Assembly: GCA_032095175.1 (NCBI GenBank)
Contig: DAMCZI010000002.1
Coordinates: 149,928-213,927, forward strand
Direction: 5' to 3'
Source: DAMCZI01 sp032095175
GTDB lineage: Bacteria > Bacillota > Clostridia > Clostridiales > Caloramatoraceae
DNA: 64,000 bases
Each line of letters opens with the position of its first letter. The first letter of the stretch is position 1. A program made the position numbers and the translations under genes. Positions 43,943-54,577 of this stretch are shown here, one piece after another. The notes under the pieces were generated by a model. The model saw nothing but the letters and a program-made list of their open reading frames with translations, did no database searches and had not been told where the DNA came from.

Positions 43943-44210
43943 TTTCCTTCCTCCCTTGCTATATACATTATTGTTATATAAATCGCAATATGGAATCATT
44001 TATGCGAAACATATAATACAATACAATAATTTCTTCCCATTAAACATTGCTATACAAAATTTATCCATTATGAACCATTTCTATACATAACCATATTTTT
44101 CATATATAACATAATAATTCTTCAAATATATTAAAAATCCTTTCGATAGTTTACTAAAACGAAACAATTTATGTTAAGGGAATTTTTACCAAAGAAAGGT
44201 TATCCCTTAT

Positions 44211-44316
44211 ATTCCTAGGTAACAGGCACTTGAGTTATGAGTTATTTATGAAAGATGAGCATTAAAGATAGTTTTTTTTAAATAACTCATCACTTAAGAG
44301 CCTGTCACCTAGGAAT
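44211..44316. repeat. palindromic repeat, family A copy 3
   Basis: Arms ATTCCTAGGTAACAGGCACT... and ...GAGCCTGTCACCTAGGAAT, with inner GAGTTATTTA/TAAATAACTC as in A1. About 106 bp. It forms a cluster with repeat C1 immediately to its right. Confidence 0.82.
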
Positions 44317-44332
44317 ACTCCTTATAAGCATA

Positions 44333-44419
44333 ATGCCAGGCATATGACAAGTGGCAAGTTGGATAACATTAGGGAATTCCAACGTTATCCAACTTGCCAC
44401 TTTTGCTATATGCCTAGCA
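44333..44419. repeat. palindromic repeat, family C long copy
   Basis: Outer arms GCCAGGCATATG/TATATGCCTAGC and inner arms AAGTGGCAAGTTGGATAAC/GTTATCCAACTTGCCACTT. The inner arms share the GGCAAG...CTTGCC core with 7654-7691. It may terminate the aminopeptidase transcript, whose stop is 25 bp away. Confidence 0.75.
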
Positions 44420-44444
44420 CTTTATGCGACAGGCAACCCGTGTC

Positions 44445-46493
44445 TTATAGATATTTATTTAGTTCCTCACTGCCTTCAACAACAAACCTTCCATCTTTTA
44501 TTATATCAAGTCTGTTTCCATCCTTTGTAACAGCTGCTATGGAGCTTAAGGATTCGTATGGAAGAGTTATGTCTATATGAACATTTGTATATGCTTCTTC
44601 TGGGTTAGTTTTTCTATTTAATGTCTTTTCATTATCCTTTGCTATTATCTTCTTCTTTGTCATCATATCAAGGGTTGTTCTGTCTTCATCTCTTGAGAAA
44701 CATGTATCTCCAATTGCAAAGTGTGGTCCCATCTTCTCTACAATAAGAATTGGCATCTTATCAAGTATGTCATATTTCTTTGCAATACTATATGCAAGGG
44801 TGTTGGTACCTATTGCAAACTCTCCAATCGGAAGTGTTTTGTGAGGGAACAATAGATTTTCTTCTATATACTTTTTGTTTTCATCCTCATTTTCAAAGTT
44901 GCTGCAGCTATAGTTTGCTATATATCCATCCTTAAACTCAATAACAAGGTTTAAGAATCTTAAATCATTTAGATATATATCCTCAACATTTAGTATTCCT
45001 GTAGTTCTAGTAAGTAATGGTGAAGTAAATACCTCTCCTACAGGTATATTTACATCAGCACCACAATTGAAGAAGTTTGTTTCATGGTCAGAGTCCTTAA
45101 TTTCCCGCATCTTAACCTTTATGTCAGTCTTGTTTCCTTTAATACCCTTAACATGAACATAATCTGCCTTGTCTAAAACATCTATTATTTTCTTTTGAAT
45201 ATTCATGTATTTTTCACTATCAAGCATGTTTATCTCAAGTATGTCTTCAAATATTTCCTCAAATCTATCACCTATTTCAGGTGTTGGGAAGCCAATTATA
45301 CAGAAACTTCTTTCCTCTTCAGGAATATATTTATAGTATACACTCATATAGTTGTTTCTAAGCACCATATTAAGCTTCTGCTGCTCTTCGCTAAGCTTCA
45401 AGCATTCCTTCTTGCTCTTTGGAGCGAATGGAACTTCACCAAACTTATCAAACCATATAGGTCCTGTGTAATCTTCCAAAATACCCCTTATATCTTCACA
45501 TGCTTTCTTTGTAGATTCATCAAACAGCTTTACATATTCCTCATCAAGATAGAGAGCATTATCAAACCTGTGGTCATATTCATACTGCTTATTTGGTGAT
45601 GTGGAATTGCCCTTTGCTATAAAGGCATCTATTCCATATTCCTTAAGGTCATCTATCAGGAATTTTATAAGTTTTTCATAACCCATGTTGTACATAAGCT
45701 GCACAGCAGTTCTATTCTTTCTATCCTTTTGATCGACCTCATATCCTCTTATCATCGCATCAGCAATTGACTTTGAAAGCTTTTTCATCTTGTCTTCAGG
45801 ATATTTATTTAGAAATTCAGCAGTTTTTATTTCATTTTCACTTACATACTGTCCAAATCTAAATAGATACCTTAAATCTGTTAAATCAAGTTCTTCTACT
45901 ATATCATTATAATACCCTATATTCTTATCAAAGGAATCCTTTAGTGTTCTTCTTCTCTTCTCCACAAGATTACTTTTCTCATTAGAAACTATCTTTTCCT
46001 TTAATGTCTCGTATTCAACATCATTATTTTTAATATAGCTATAAACTTCAACAAACACTTTGTTGTACTCTTCCATCTTAAATAGCTTGTTAGCAAAGGC
46101 ATAATCAAGATATCTTCTATATAGACTATAGAAGTAGGACATTAACTGTCCAAATTTATCGCCAAATACAGCTACAGCATATGTCGGGTTTGCATAGCTT
46201 TTATCATAGTTTTCTCCAATAAGCTCAGTAAAAAGCTCTTTGTTTGTTTCTAAAAGCTTATCAAGTGAATTGTCTTTAAAGTAATCATTAGAAACTTCAT
46301 TTTCAATCTTAGCAAGCTTTAATATAAGCTTTGATGTATGATTGAAAAAAGCATCATACTTTCTGTTTTCAGAGCCGTTTTTAAGATTGCTCTCTGTTTC
46401 TTTCTTTATATCCTTTATTTTTTCTATACTGTCTATGTAATCCTCAACTACTTTTTCGTTATATTCTTTGTAATATTCCTTTAAAAATCTCAT
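44445..46493 (-). CDS. M29 family aminopeptidase
   Basis: 682 residues from ATG 46493, behind GGGAGGGG. The C-terminal 400 residues have the M29 (AmpS/aminopeptidase T) pattern: FNCGADVNIPVGEVFTSPLL (Glu ligand) near 490, LPIGEFAIGTNTLAYSIA near 565, GPHFAIGDTC (His) and NVHIDITLPYESL (His-x-Asp ligands) near 650. The first 200 residues are an extra helical, charged domain not present in the 410-residue classical enzymes. Two cocatalytic metal ions remove N-terminal residues from peptides. Confidence 0.85.
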   Translation of the reverse strand: MRFLKEYYKEYNEKVVEDYIDSIEKIKDIKKETESNLKNGSENRKYDAFFNHTSKLILKLAKIENEVSNDYFKDNSLDKLLETNKELFTELIGENYDKSYANPTYAVAVFGDKFGQLMSYFYSLYRRYLDYAFANKLFKMEEYNKVFVEVYSYIKNNDVEYETLKEKIVSNEKSNLVEKRRRTLKDSFDKNIGYYNDIVEELDLTDLRYLFRFGQYVSENEIKTAEFLNKYPEDKMKKLSKSIADAMIRGYEVDQKDRKNRTAVQLMYNMGYEKLIKFLIDDLKEYGIDAFIAKGNSTSPNKQYEYDHRFDNALYLDEEYVKLFDESTKKACEDIRGILEDYTGPIWFDKFGEVPFAPKSKKECLKLSEEQQKLNMVLRNNYMSVYYKYIPEEERSFCIIGFPTPEIGDRFEEIFEDILEINMLDSEKYMNIQKKIIDVLDKADYVHVKGIKGNKTDIKVKMREIKDSDHETNFFNCGADVNIPVGEVFTSPLLTRTTGILNVEDIYLNDLRFLNLVIEFKDGYIANYSCSNFENEDENKKYIEENLLFPHKTLPIGEFAIGTNTLAYSIAKKYDILDKMPILIVEKMGPHFAIGDTCFSRDEDRTTLDMMTKKKIIAKDNEKTLNRKTNPEEAYTNVHIDITLPYESLSSIAAVTKDGNRLDIIKDGRFVVEGSEELNKYL

Positions 46494-46531
46494 AATAACC
46501 CCTCCCAAATATATACATTGTTAGCTTTAAA

Positions 46532-47650
46532 TTATATTTCCTTTTTATACAACCTGTAAGTTCTATAGTGAACTCCGCCTACCCCTTCTGCATCTCTTCT
46601 CATAGACATATTGATTTCACCTATTGTTGAGCCTTCCCCATGAATATATTTCTTTTCTTTTGCAGCTAAAAGACTTTTGTAGAACATAGCTCCACTTACA
46701 GCCTTTTTTCTAAATTCAGGTATTACAAAAAGAATAAAAACTCTTAAGCTGTTAATCTTTCTCTTATACCATAAAAATTTTAAAAAGCCAAAGGGAAACA
46801 TTTTTCCATTCATACGTTTCAGTACCTGATTGTAGTCTGGCAAAGCAATTGAAAACCCTATAGGCTTATCACCAGAACGAGCTATATATATCAAGTCTGG
46901 ATCAGCTAGGTCTACTATCATCTTACCCTCTGCTCTTATTTCTTCAATTGTTGGAGGTGTTAAATCCTCCCACTCATCTGGCATTGCAATGTCCAATATC
47001 CTTTTTACATCCATCATTTCATCGTCTATCTTTTTTAAATTTACTGCATCTACCCTAAAATTATATCTTTTCATCGCAAAGTCAACTGGTCTTTCATACC
47101 TTTCTGAGTCAAGATTTTGTACATCATAGTAATAGGCATATAAGTCTAGATGCTTTATAAATCCATATTCCTCAAAGAAATCTACATAGTATTCAGGATT
47201 ATAGGAGTTCATCAATACAGGTGACCCATTAAAACCTTTTACAAGAAGCCCTCTGTAATCATCTCCATTTGTTGGAGATACGGGCCCCTTAATGCAGTTA
47301 ATTCCCCTCTCTTTAAGCCATGAAGCAGCCGCATCAAAAAGAGCATATGCTGCATTTTTATCATTTATTGATTCAAAAAGACATATGTATCCATCTCTTT
47401 GATTCTTTTTTTCATTAAGTGTTTCATTTATTCCTGTACATAGCCTTCCAACAGGTTTTCCATCCTGATAAGCCATAAAAAGTGTATGGGGTCCATTCAT
47501 AAATAACGGATTGTCCTTTCCCATTAAGGTTTTCAAAAGATCTCCCTTTAGTGGAGGAACCCAATTATTATCATTTTTATATACATCCCAGGCAAAATTT
47601 ATAAATTTCTTTATTTCTCCTTTAGTTTTTAACTCTTTTATTTCTAGCAT
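46532..47650 (-). CDS. YghO-like N-acetyltransferase-fold protein
   Basis: 372 residues; ATG 47650 with GGGAGG upstream. N-terminal FINFAWDVYKNDNNWVPPL and DNPLFMNGPHTLFMAYQDGKPVGRLCTGIN mark the large uncharacterised GNAT-like family of YghO. C-terminal PIGFSIALPDYNQVLKRMNGK and the final GGVHYRTYRLYKKEI are also typical. Reaction unknown. It lies between the aminopeptidase and the giant kinase gene, with 38 and 69 bp spacers, so cotranscription is possible. Confidence 0.78.
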   Translation of the reverse strand: MLEIKELKTKGEIKKFINFAWDVYKNDNNWVPPLKGDLLKTLMGKDNPLFMNGPHTLFMAYQDGKPVGRLCTGINETLNEKKNQRDGYICLFESINDKNAAYALFDAAASWLKERGINCIKGPVSPTNGDDYRGLLVKGFNGSPVLMNSYNPEYYVDFFEEYGFIKHLDLYAYYYDVQNLDSERYERPVDFAMKRYNFRVDAVNLKKIDDEMMDVKRILDIAMPDEWEDLTPPTIEEIRAEGKMIVDLADPDLIYIARSGDKPIGFSIALPDYNQVLKRMNGKMFPFGFLKFLWYKRKINSLRVFILFVIPEFRKKAVSGAMFYKSLLAAKEKKYIHGEGSTIGEINMSMRRDAEGVGGVHYRTYRLYKKEI

Positions 47651-47719
47651 ATATACACTTCCCTCCCTTCAAAACCAGTAAAGCTTATTTAATTTTACAA
47701 TCTTTACCGTATTAGCATA

Positions 47720-50700
47720 TTAAAGTATTGCGGCAGTAATATCCCCAAGGGTATTTACAAAGTTAAACTGATTAAAATCAAACTCCTTTATTTTTGTTGA
47801 AACCGTTAGGTATAAAACTCCCCTTGTTTTACTTGATTTTATGATTGGAACTGCAATAATAGACTGCCAGTCCGGTGAACCAGTCAAGCTGTCATATTCA
47901 GTTATATCATCCCAGTCAACTCTGTATATCCCCTGTTTATCTTTAACTACATTCTCAAGTATCTTTCTATTATATCGTTTTGCCTCAAGCCATCCCTCAT
48001 GGAATTTCCTTCGTCCATATTTTTTAACTACTTTATCGTCTTCAACAAGAAAAAGTATTCCATATTGTGCTTCTGTAATTTCAATAGCTCTTCCAAGAAG
48101 CTTGTAAATTTTATTCTCTATACTGATATTATCCTTTACCAACTCAATAAGTTCAATCATTGCCAATACATTTCTATAATCCTGAAGAGCATTTCCTGAT
48201 ACAATTCCGGCAAGCCTGTCCTTTCTTTTTGTTTTGTTAGCTATCTCAGGATTCCATATCTGGCTTCTATTTCTTCCTGATTCCTTTGCAACATATAGAG
48301 CCTGGTCAACCTTCTCTATCAATTCCTGTTCAATTTGTGCATGTACAGGGTATGCTGCTACTCCAAGGCTTATGGTTATAGGATACATGTCCCCTAATAT
48401 TTTTGCATTCTCAACCTTTAACCTTATACTTTCTGCAACTGCTCCTGCCTTCTTATAATCTGTCCCAGGAAGTATTATTATGAATTCCTCTCCACCATAT
48501 CTGCATAGTTTATACTTTCCAGGTATATTTTTCTTAACTACCCTGCAGATTTCCTTAAGTACATAATCACCCTTTTGATGTCCAAACTTATCATTAACAT
48601 TTTTAAATTTATCTATATCAAACATTATTATAGAAAAAGTTACTCTCTCCACACTACACTTTTCAAATTCTTCTGTTAGTGTATCCACAAGATATTTTCT
48701 TGTATATGCTCCAGTAAGCTTATCTATTGAGGATATAATCTTTAACCTGTAATTTTCAAGGAGCATTCCAACAAATCCTGATAGCTTATGACACTCCTCA
48801 AAGCTCCTTTCATTAAAATTATTAAGTATTCTATCGGAATCAAGATATATATATCCCCATATCTTATTTCTAAAAAATGCTGTTTTATTATTGCAATTGC
48901 ATTCAATATTATCAAATTTCAAAACAGGTATGCAAACTGCTGTTTTAATACCATTGGGTAAAAGCTTTGAATCATCCCTTAATTCATCCTGGTATGATTC
49001 AGAAATTAATATAGGCTTTCCTAATGAATTTACCTTTTCTATAACATATTCTATATTAGGCAATTCCTCATTTGCTTTCAAACTTGCAACTGCAAAGGAA
49101 GCTTCATCATCATTTTCAAGTATTATAAATCCCCTTGTTGCAATCAGCATCTTCCCCATCAGTTTTATTACTATATCTAGATTTTTAGTAGGATCCTTGG
49201 AAAGATTTCTTATTAAATCCCCTACTTCATGTATTCCTGATGGTAAAGTATTATCAAAGCTTTTTTCAGCAGCCTTTATAAAATGTTCATTATCGAGTAT
49301 TTCCCAGAAGCCTTTATACTTAAATAAATCGTTGAGATCTTCCAGCGTATTTATTATTATGGAGTTATGTTCTGTAGCTTTTTTTAACTCCTCATCCTTA
49401 TATATACCCTTAATCTCTAAAAGTTTTTCAAAAGGGGTTAATAGCCCATGGTTATTAATATAATTAATTCTCATATTTTCAGGTATTTGCAGTGTAATAC
49501 TCTTTATAACCTCACATGCTTCGAAATAATACCTAGTAGAATCATAATACTTACCCTTTTCAAAATAATAATCTCCAATTGAATTGTATATATTCCATTC
49601 AAGGGTTTTCATCTTTTCATTTTTTGCTATCTCAAGAGCTGACTCAAATAACCTTAGTTTATCACTCTCGCTGGCAGCAATACCATCCACATACATTTTC
49701 CTTGCAGTTATTTTTTCTGAAGATACCCTTTTACTAATTTCATCCGCTTCAATTTTTAATTCCTCAAATAGATCACTATTTCCAGTTTTTAAAGATATGA
49801 ATATAAGGTTATATAAAATATTTACTCTTTCCATATAGAGTTTATATTTTCTGCTTATTTCCCTAAGCCTAAGCATACTCCTTCTTATTTCTTCTTTGTC
49901 CTTATACAGCCTCAGCTTTATATATTCTATCATTACTTCGCAATCCCATGTGCCTCTGTAATCATCATTTCCGTTTGCTTCTAGTGCCCTTATAGCATAC
50001 TCCTCAGCAGTACTATAAAGTCCAAATGTATAGGATATCAAAGCCCCTGTTCTATAATATTCAGCTATATTTGACTTTCTCTGAACAGGATAATTTTTAA
50101 ACTCTTCCTTAAGCAGTTCAAAATATTCCCATGCTTCTTTGTACTTGAATGTTCTGATATATATTCTTGAAAGATTGGCATAGTTAGTAAATATTGTTGA
50201 TTCATACCCTGCCATTTTTGAGAGCTCTAGGGAACTCTTGTAGTGCTCAAGTGCCATATTGTTATCATCCATATCTATATAGCACTCTGCAATATTCATA
50301 TCAGCCATTATATGGCTCCCAATGATGTTATACCTTTCACATATTTCCTTCATCTTAAGAAAATATTCAAGTGACTTTTCAACATCCTGAAGATAATCTC
50401 CGTATATTACCCCTATATTATTAAGAGCAGCAGGCATATATTTAACATTATTAGTTTTTTCCAAAAGAGATACCGTCTTTTGAAATCCTTCTAATGCCTG
50501 TTCTACTTTTGTCTCTTCCATGCTTAGAATAGCAAGTTGATTGCAAAAGCTGGCTTCCATGTCTAAGTATTTATCGTGACATAGTTCAAGTCCACTTTTA
50601 CAAATCTCAACTACCTTTTCATATTCTTGTATATGGTATAAGAACCTTGCTTTTTCCATTTGTGCTCTTAAATAGCCTTCCTCATAATCAATTTTTTCAA

Positions 50701-53131
50701 GTGTTGAATCAATTAATTTAAAATACTCAGCACATTTATCCATCTCATTCATAATTAAATATATATTTACAATTTGATTAAGTGCATCTATGCACTGTCT
50801 CTCTGTATATGGTGGTCCTATAAGGTTTAGAACCTTTTCAAAACAACTTAGAGCTTCACTGTTTCTGCCCTCATCCCTATGTAAACGTCCAATTCTTATT
50901 AATATATCGATTTTTTTAATTTCCTTGGAGTCTTCTTCAAACATCGAAAGTGCCTTTTGAAGGTTTTTTAATGCTTCACTTTTTATTTGAATAGATTCCA
51001 TTTTATCAGCAGTTTCCAAACAATATTCTATTACTTTTTCCTTTTCACCAGCCTTTTCAAGGTGATAAATTAATTCTTCTTTATTTTCTCTTCCTTCTCT
51101 GCGGTACTGTTCCTCAAGAAAATCCGAAGCTAATCTATGCTTTTCTCTTTTTTCCTCCTCTTTCAGACTGCTGTATATAAAATTCTTTGTACCTTTATTA
51201 TGCAAATCATAGGCATAGCCCCAATCCTCAACCTTTCTATCCAGGAAGCCTTTCTTTAACATGAACTCAAGCTTCTCCTCAACCTCATCCTGCTGTATTT
51301 TTAATATTTTTGAAATAGCAAGTGAAGAAACTGATAGACTGAAGATTGAAACAACCTTTAATATATTCTTTGACTTATCATCAAGACTTTCCAGCTGGTT
51401 TGCTACAGCTTGATATATACTGGAAGGTATAGGTATCTTCCCATAATCTTCTATATCAATGCTCCATCTTCCATTCTTATCATCTAAATAAATAATTCTC
51501 TGGGCATATAGATTCTTTATTACCTCTTCAATAAACAACGGATTTCCATATGTTTCAGTATATATTCTAGCAGAAAGATTTAATGGAGTATTGGGAAGAT
51601 TTAGCATGTCCTTTATAACACCAGCTGTTTGTTCTATTGTAAGACTTCCAAGGCATATTTCATTAAAACTGTTGGAATTTTTGCATGTATCTAGGAGGTC
51701 ATTAAATTTCATATCTTTCTTTGTTCCACCGCTCATTATAAACATAACAGGCTTTTTATTAAGATTTCCTATTATGTATTTTAAAAATTCTATTGATAGA
51801 TCATCGGCCTCATGCAAGTTATCTATTACAAAAACTGCCGGCCTTGATTTAATACATCCCTCAATAAATCCTAAAATTCTACTGAAAAGATATAGCCTTT
51901 CCCTTTCATTATCAAGGCTCATTAAATAGAAACCTTTTTCATCAAATTCCATTTCAGGAATAAAAGCTGCAAGGTACTCCATATACCTTTCCATAACTTC
52001 GGCATCCGCCTTAGGTATAACCTGTCGTATAAGTCTAACCATTATTCCTTCATTGTTGGCAGAGCCGTTGTTTTCCATGAATACGCTGTATACATCAGCA
52101 TTTTTAAGAATAAGTCTATGCTTTATCTCTTTAAGTAATCTTGTTTTTCCTATACCATGTTCACCAAAAACAAGATAAGTTCCTCCAAAGCTTCTTATAT
52201 CTTCCATGCTTTTATATGCATCAAGTATCATATCAACTTCTTTTTCACGGCCTATAAGCCTTGTTTTGGAAATTATATTTTCCATTTCTTCTTTTATGTG
52301 AGCTTTATATTGTCTATTGAATATTTTATTCATATCATCAATTATTTCATATACAAAATTATATCTTTCATTCGTTTGATTGTTTATTATCTTTTCAATT
52401 ATATTTATAATATTTCCACACATACATTCGGTATTCTGGGATGCAATGTATTTTTTATAATCCTTTATCATGTGTTTTAAATTTACATCCTGACTGAAGC
52501 TTCTTTTGCACAAGTAAAAAAGCAGTACTCCAAGGGAATATATATCTGAATATATATCTGGTTCTGCTCCATTAAGTACCTCCGGTGCAACAAACTGCAG
52601 CTGCCCTTTTCCTGAATGCCAATGCATATGCTTTTCTAGTTCAACAGTTGCTATATCCTTAAGTTTTACCTTATAACCCTCTTCATCCTTAGTTAAATAA
52701 ATGTTATCTATATTTAAATCTTTATAAATGAATCCTTTTAAATGAAGGCAATTTATTGCCTGACATACTTGAATGAATATATCAATTATGTCACTATCAT
52801 TCATGTCTTTTATACATTCAACAAGATTTATAGTATCCTCAATTTTCTCACGTACAAAATAATATTGATTGTTTTCAAGTCCTTTACCATCAAAGGAATT
52901 AATAACTCCAAAATTATAAAGCTTCAATACTCTAGAGGAGTTTATACCAGAAAGAATTAAAAATTCATTGGCATAAAAGTCCAATAGCTTTGAAGGCATT
53001 AATTCTGGGTTTAATATATTTAGTTGAACCTGTTTATTATTCTTCTTCAGGTCAGCAACTACATATGAGGAAACCATTTGATTTTGCGATATATTTTTAA
53101 TTACTCTGTATCTATCATTTATTAATTCCAT
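47720..53131 (-). CDS. giant sensor: kinase-like domain, AAA ATPase, TPR, GAF, diguanylate cyclase, GAF
   Basis: 1803 residues. (1) Protein kinase-like domain, about 8-275: HRD-equivalent YKDLNIDN, DFG-equivalent KDIA, APE motif QFVAPEVL. The Gly-rich loop is lost (ISQNQMVSSY) and the beta3 Lys appears replaced (VQLNIL), so ATP use is doubtful. (2) AAA domain: GEHGIGKT near 322, Walker B AVFVIDNLHEADD near 435. (3) A long helical TPR-like array, about 700-1200. (4) GAF, about 1310-1460. (5) GGDEF, about 1470-1630, with an intact RYGGEEF, predicted to make c-di-GMP. (6) C-terminal GAF. This is the PknB-AAA-TPR plan of bacterial multi-domain regulators fused to a cyclase. Cytoplasmic; no signal or membrane segment. 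Confidence 0.88.
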   Translation of the reverse strand: MELINDRYRVIKNISQNQMVSSYVVADLKKNNKQVQLNILNPELMPSKLLDFYANEFLILSGINSSRVLKLYNFGVINSFDGKGLENNQYYFVREKIEDTINLVECIKDMNDSDIIDIFIQVCQAINCLHLKGFIYKDLNIDNIYLTKDEEGYKVKLKDIATVELEKHMHWHSGKGQLQFVAPEVLNGAEPDIYSDIYSLGVLLFYLCKRSFSQDVNLKHMIKDYKKYIASQNTECMCGNIINIIEKIINNQTNERYNFVYEIIDDMNKIFNRQYKAHIKEEMENIISKTRLIGREKEVDMILDAYKSMEDIRSFGGTYLVFGEHGIGKTRLLKEIKHRLILKNADVYSVFMENNGSANNEGIMVRLIRQVIPKADAEVMERYMEYLAAFIPEMEFDEKGFYLMSLDNERERLYLFSRILGFIEGCIKSRPAVFVIDNLHEADDLSIEFLKYIIGNLNKKPVMFIMSGGTKKDMKFNDLLDTCKNSNSFNEICLGSLTIEQTAGVIKDMLNLPNTPLNLSARIYTETYGNPLFIEEVIKNLYAQRIIYLDDKNGRWSIDIEDYGKIPIPSSIYQAVANQLESLDDKSKNILKVVSIFSLSVSSLAISKILKIQQDEVEEKLEFMLKKGFLDRKVEDWGYAYDLHNKGTKNFIYSSLKEEEKREKHRLASDFLEEQYRREGRENKEELIYHLEKAGEKEKVIEYCLETADKMESIQIKSEALKNLQKALSMFEEDSKEIKKIDILIRIGRLHRDEGRNSEALSCFEKVLNLIGPPYTERQCIDALNQIVNIYLIMNEMDKCAEYFKLIDSTLEKIDYEEGYLRAQMEKARFLYHIQEYEKVVEICKSGLELCHDKYLDMEASFCNQLAILSMEETKVEQALEGFQKTVSLLEKTNNVKYMPAALNNIGVIYGDYLQDVEKSLEYFLKMKEICERYNIIGSHIMADMNIAECYIDMDDNNMALEHYKSSLELSKMAGYESTIFTNYANLSRIYIRTFKYKEAWEYFELLKEEFKNYPVQRKSNIAEYYRTGALISYTFGLYSTAEEYAIRALEANGNDDYRGTWDCEVMIEYIKLRLYKDKEEIRRSMLRLREISRKYKLYMERVNILYNLIFISLKTGNSDLFEELKIEADEISKRVSSEKITARKMYVDGIAASESDKLRLFESALEIAKNEKMKTLEWNIYNSIGDYYFEKGKYYDSTRYYFEACEVIKSITLQIPENMRINYINNHGLLTPFEKLLEIKGIYKDEELKKATEHNSIIINTLEDLNDLFKYKGFWEILDNEHFIKAAEKSFDNTLPSGIHEVGDLIRNLSKDPTKNLDIVIKLMGKMLIATRGFIILENDDEASFAVASLKANEELPNIEYVIEKVNSLGKPILISESYQDELRDDSKLLPNGIKTAVCIPVLKFDNIECNCNNKTAFFRNKIWGYIYLDSDRILNNFNERSFEECHKLSGFVGMLLENYRLKIISSIDKLTGAYTRKYLVDTLTEEFEKCSVERVTFSIIMFDIDKFKNVNDKFGHQKGDYVLKEICRVVKKNIPGKYKLCRYGGEEFIIILPGTDYKKAGAVAESIRLKVENAKILGDMYPITISLGVAAYPVHAQIEQELIEKVDQALYVAKESGRNRSQIWNPEIANKTKRKDRLAGIVSGNALQDYRNVLAMIELIELVKDNISIENKIYKLLGRAIEITEAQYGILFLVEDDKVVKKYGRRKFHEGWLEAKRYNRKILENVVKDKQGIYRVDWDDITEYDSLTGSPDWQSIIAVPIIKSSKTRGVLYLTVSTKIKEFDFNQFNFVNTLGDITAAIL

Positions 53132-53240
53132 ATTACCGCCACTTCCTCTTAAGACATTTTAATATAAAAGTTAGTGTTACCCTTCTTGAATGTATCTTAA
53201 TTTAATTCTACACATAATTATAAAATTCCTTCTATTTTTC

Positions 53241-53271
53241 ATAAAAAGAAGGACATTTCTGCCCTTCTTCT
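53241..53271 (-). terminator. rho-independent terminator of asparaginase gene
   Basis: Minus strand AAGAAGG-gcagaaatgt-CCTTCTT followed by TTTATG; begins at the stop codon. Confidence 0.8.
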
Positions 53272-53272
53272 T

Positions 53273-54265
53273 CTAGCTCATTCTATATAGTCCCAACTCA
53301 AAAATATCTCTTACTTTTTCAATACTGTCGGTTTTACTTAAAGCAAGTATTAACTTTATTCTTGCCTTCTGTCCTGGAAGGAAGTCTCCAAATATTATCC
53401 CAAGATTTCTTAGTTCCTTTCCTCCTCCATGGTATCCATAGGAATCTAACACTCTTCCCTGGAAACACCTTGAGGTAAGAACAACTGCAACGCCCTTTTC
53501 AATTGCCCTTTTAACTCCATCAACCATATCTGGAGGGATATTTCCTCTTCCCATTCCTTCGATTACAAGGCCCTTAGCTCCTTTTTCAACACAAAAGTCA
53601 ATAAGACTTGAATCCATACCAGCAGCACATTTAATTAAATCAACCCTTTTACTAAGCTTATCTACATCTATATGCTGCTTTTTAATTCTATCCCTATAGA
53701 ATATAACCTTATTGCTGTCAATAATTCCTATAGGTCCAAAGTTAGGTGAATGGAATGCATCAAGGCTCATTGAATTAGCCTTTGTAACCTCACTTGCACA
53801 GTAAAGTTCATCATTAAAGCATACCAGTACCCCTCTACCCATAGCTTCATCTGATATTGCAGTACATATTGAAGCTGCAAGATTTGCAGGTCCATCATAA
53901 CCAAGCTCTGAACTGTTTCTCATAGCACCTGTTACTATAACAGGTTTTTCTGTGTTTAATGTAAGATCAAGGAAGTATGCGGTTTCTTCTAGAGTATCTG
54001 TTCCATGTGTTACTACAGCACCACACATATCATCTCTTTTGAGTATTTCTTTTATATAGTTTGAAAGTTCAAGCATCCTCTCAGGTGTCATATGTGGTCC
54101 TGGAAAGCTTGAAAATGTGTAGGATTCTATTTCTGCAAAGCTTTCTATACCTGTTACCATAGCCATTATTTCATCCCCTGTAAGGGTTGGAACTGCGGCC
54201 TTTATTCTTGGATCCACCTTCATGGAGATGGTTCCCCCATTAAATATCACAGCAACTTTTTTCAT
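53273..54265 (-). CDS. type I L-asparaginase
   Basis: 330 residues from ATG 54265, with GGAGGAA upstream. Hydrolyses asparagine to aspartate and ammonia. The catalytic Thr sits in VIFNGGTISMKV near residue 12; the second set is in VVTHGTDTLEETAYFL near 88; TGAMRNSSELGYDGPANL follows. No signal peptide, so it is the cytoplasmic AnsA type. Monocistronic. The T-box GNAT gene at 33946 also has a possible asparagine link, but the two loci are 20 kb apart. Confidence 0.92.
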   Translation of the reverse strand: MKKVAVIFNGGTISMKVDPRIKAAVPTLTGDEIMAMVTGIESFAEIESYTFSSFPGPHMTPERMLELSNYIKEILKRDDMCGAVVTHGTDTLEETAYFLDLTLNTEKPVIVTGAMRNSSELGYDGPANLAASICTAISDEAMGRGVLVCFNDELYCASEVTKANSMSLDAFHSPNFGPIGIIDSNKVIFYRDRIKKQHIDVDKLSKRVDLIKCAAGMDSSLIDFCVEKGAKGLVIEGMGRGNIPPDMVDGVKRAIEKGVAVVLTSRCFQGRVLDSYGYHGGGKELRNLGIIFGDFLPGQKARIKLILALSKTDSIEKVRDIFELGLYRMS

Positions 54266-54378
54266 TCTATTTCCTCCCTGCATAGGTTGATTACAAAATC
54301 CATATACTATTGTACAACTATTTCACAAGTTTTTAAACATATTTACACAATTTTCTGTATTTGCAATAATTTAATCCA

Positions 54379-54537
54379 AGGCATATTCAAGGAAATAACT
54401 AGTCAATATTTTGGTCTATTTTGTATCATACTTCGTCAATAGAAGCCCAAGTTAGCCCAACTAGCTTGAACTTCCATTTCCTCGTCTGATACAAAATATC
54501 CTCAAAATCTTGGCTAGTTATTTCCTTGAATATACCT
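54379..54537. mobile_element. MITE-like palindromic repeat, family B copy 3
   Basis: 159 bp; ends AGGCATATTCAAGG / CCTTGAATATACCT (family variants of AGGCGTATTAAAG). Internal segments TCAATATTTTGGTCTATTTTG and CAAAATATCCTCAAAATCTT match copies 1, 2 and 4 in inverted orientation. It fills most of the spacer between the asparaginase and hydrolase genes. Confidence 0.86.
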
Positions 54538-54577
54538 AAACTCTACCTACCAATGCAGTAAATTTTGCATTTTATTT

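Noticed and set aside
43975..44025. Short shared motif (AATCGCA...ATTTATGCGAAACATATA) also seen near 24250 (minus) and 34920
   Set aside because: Similarity is real but short and degenerate; not enough to define a repeat family.
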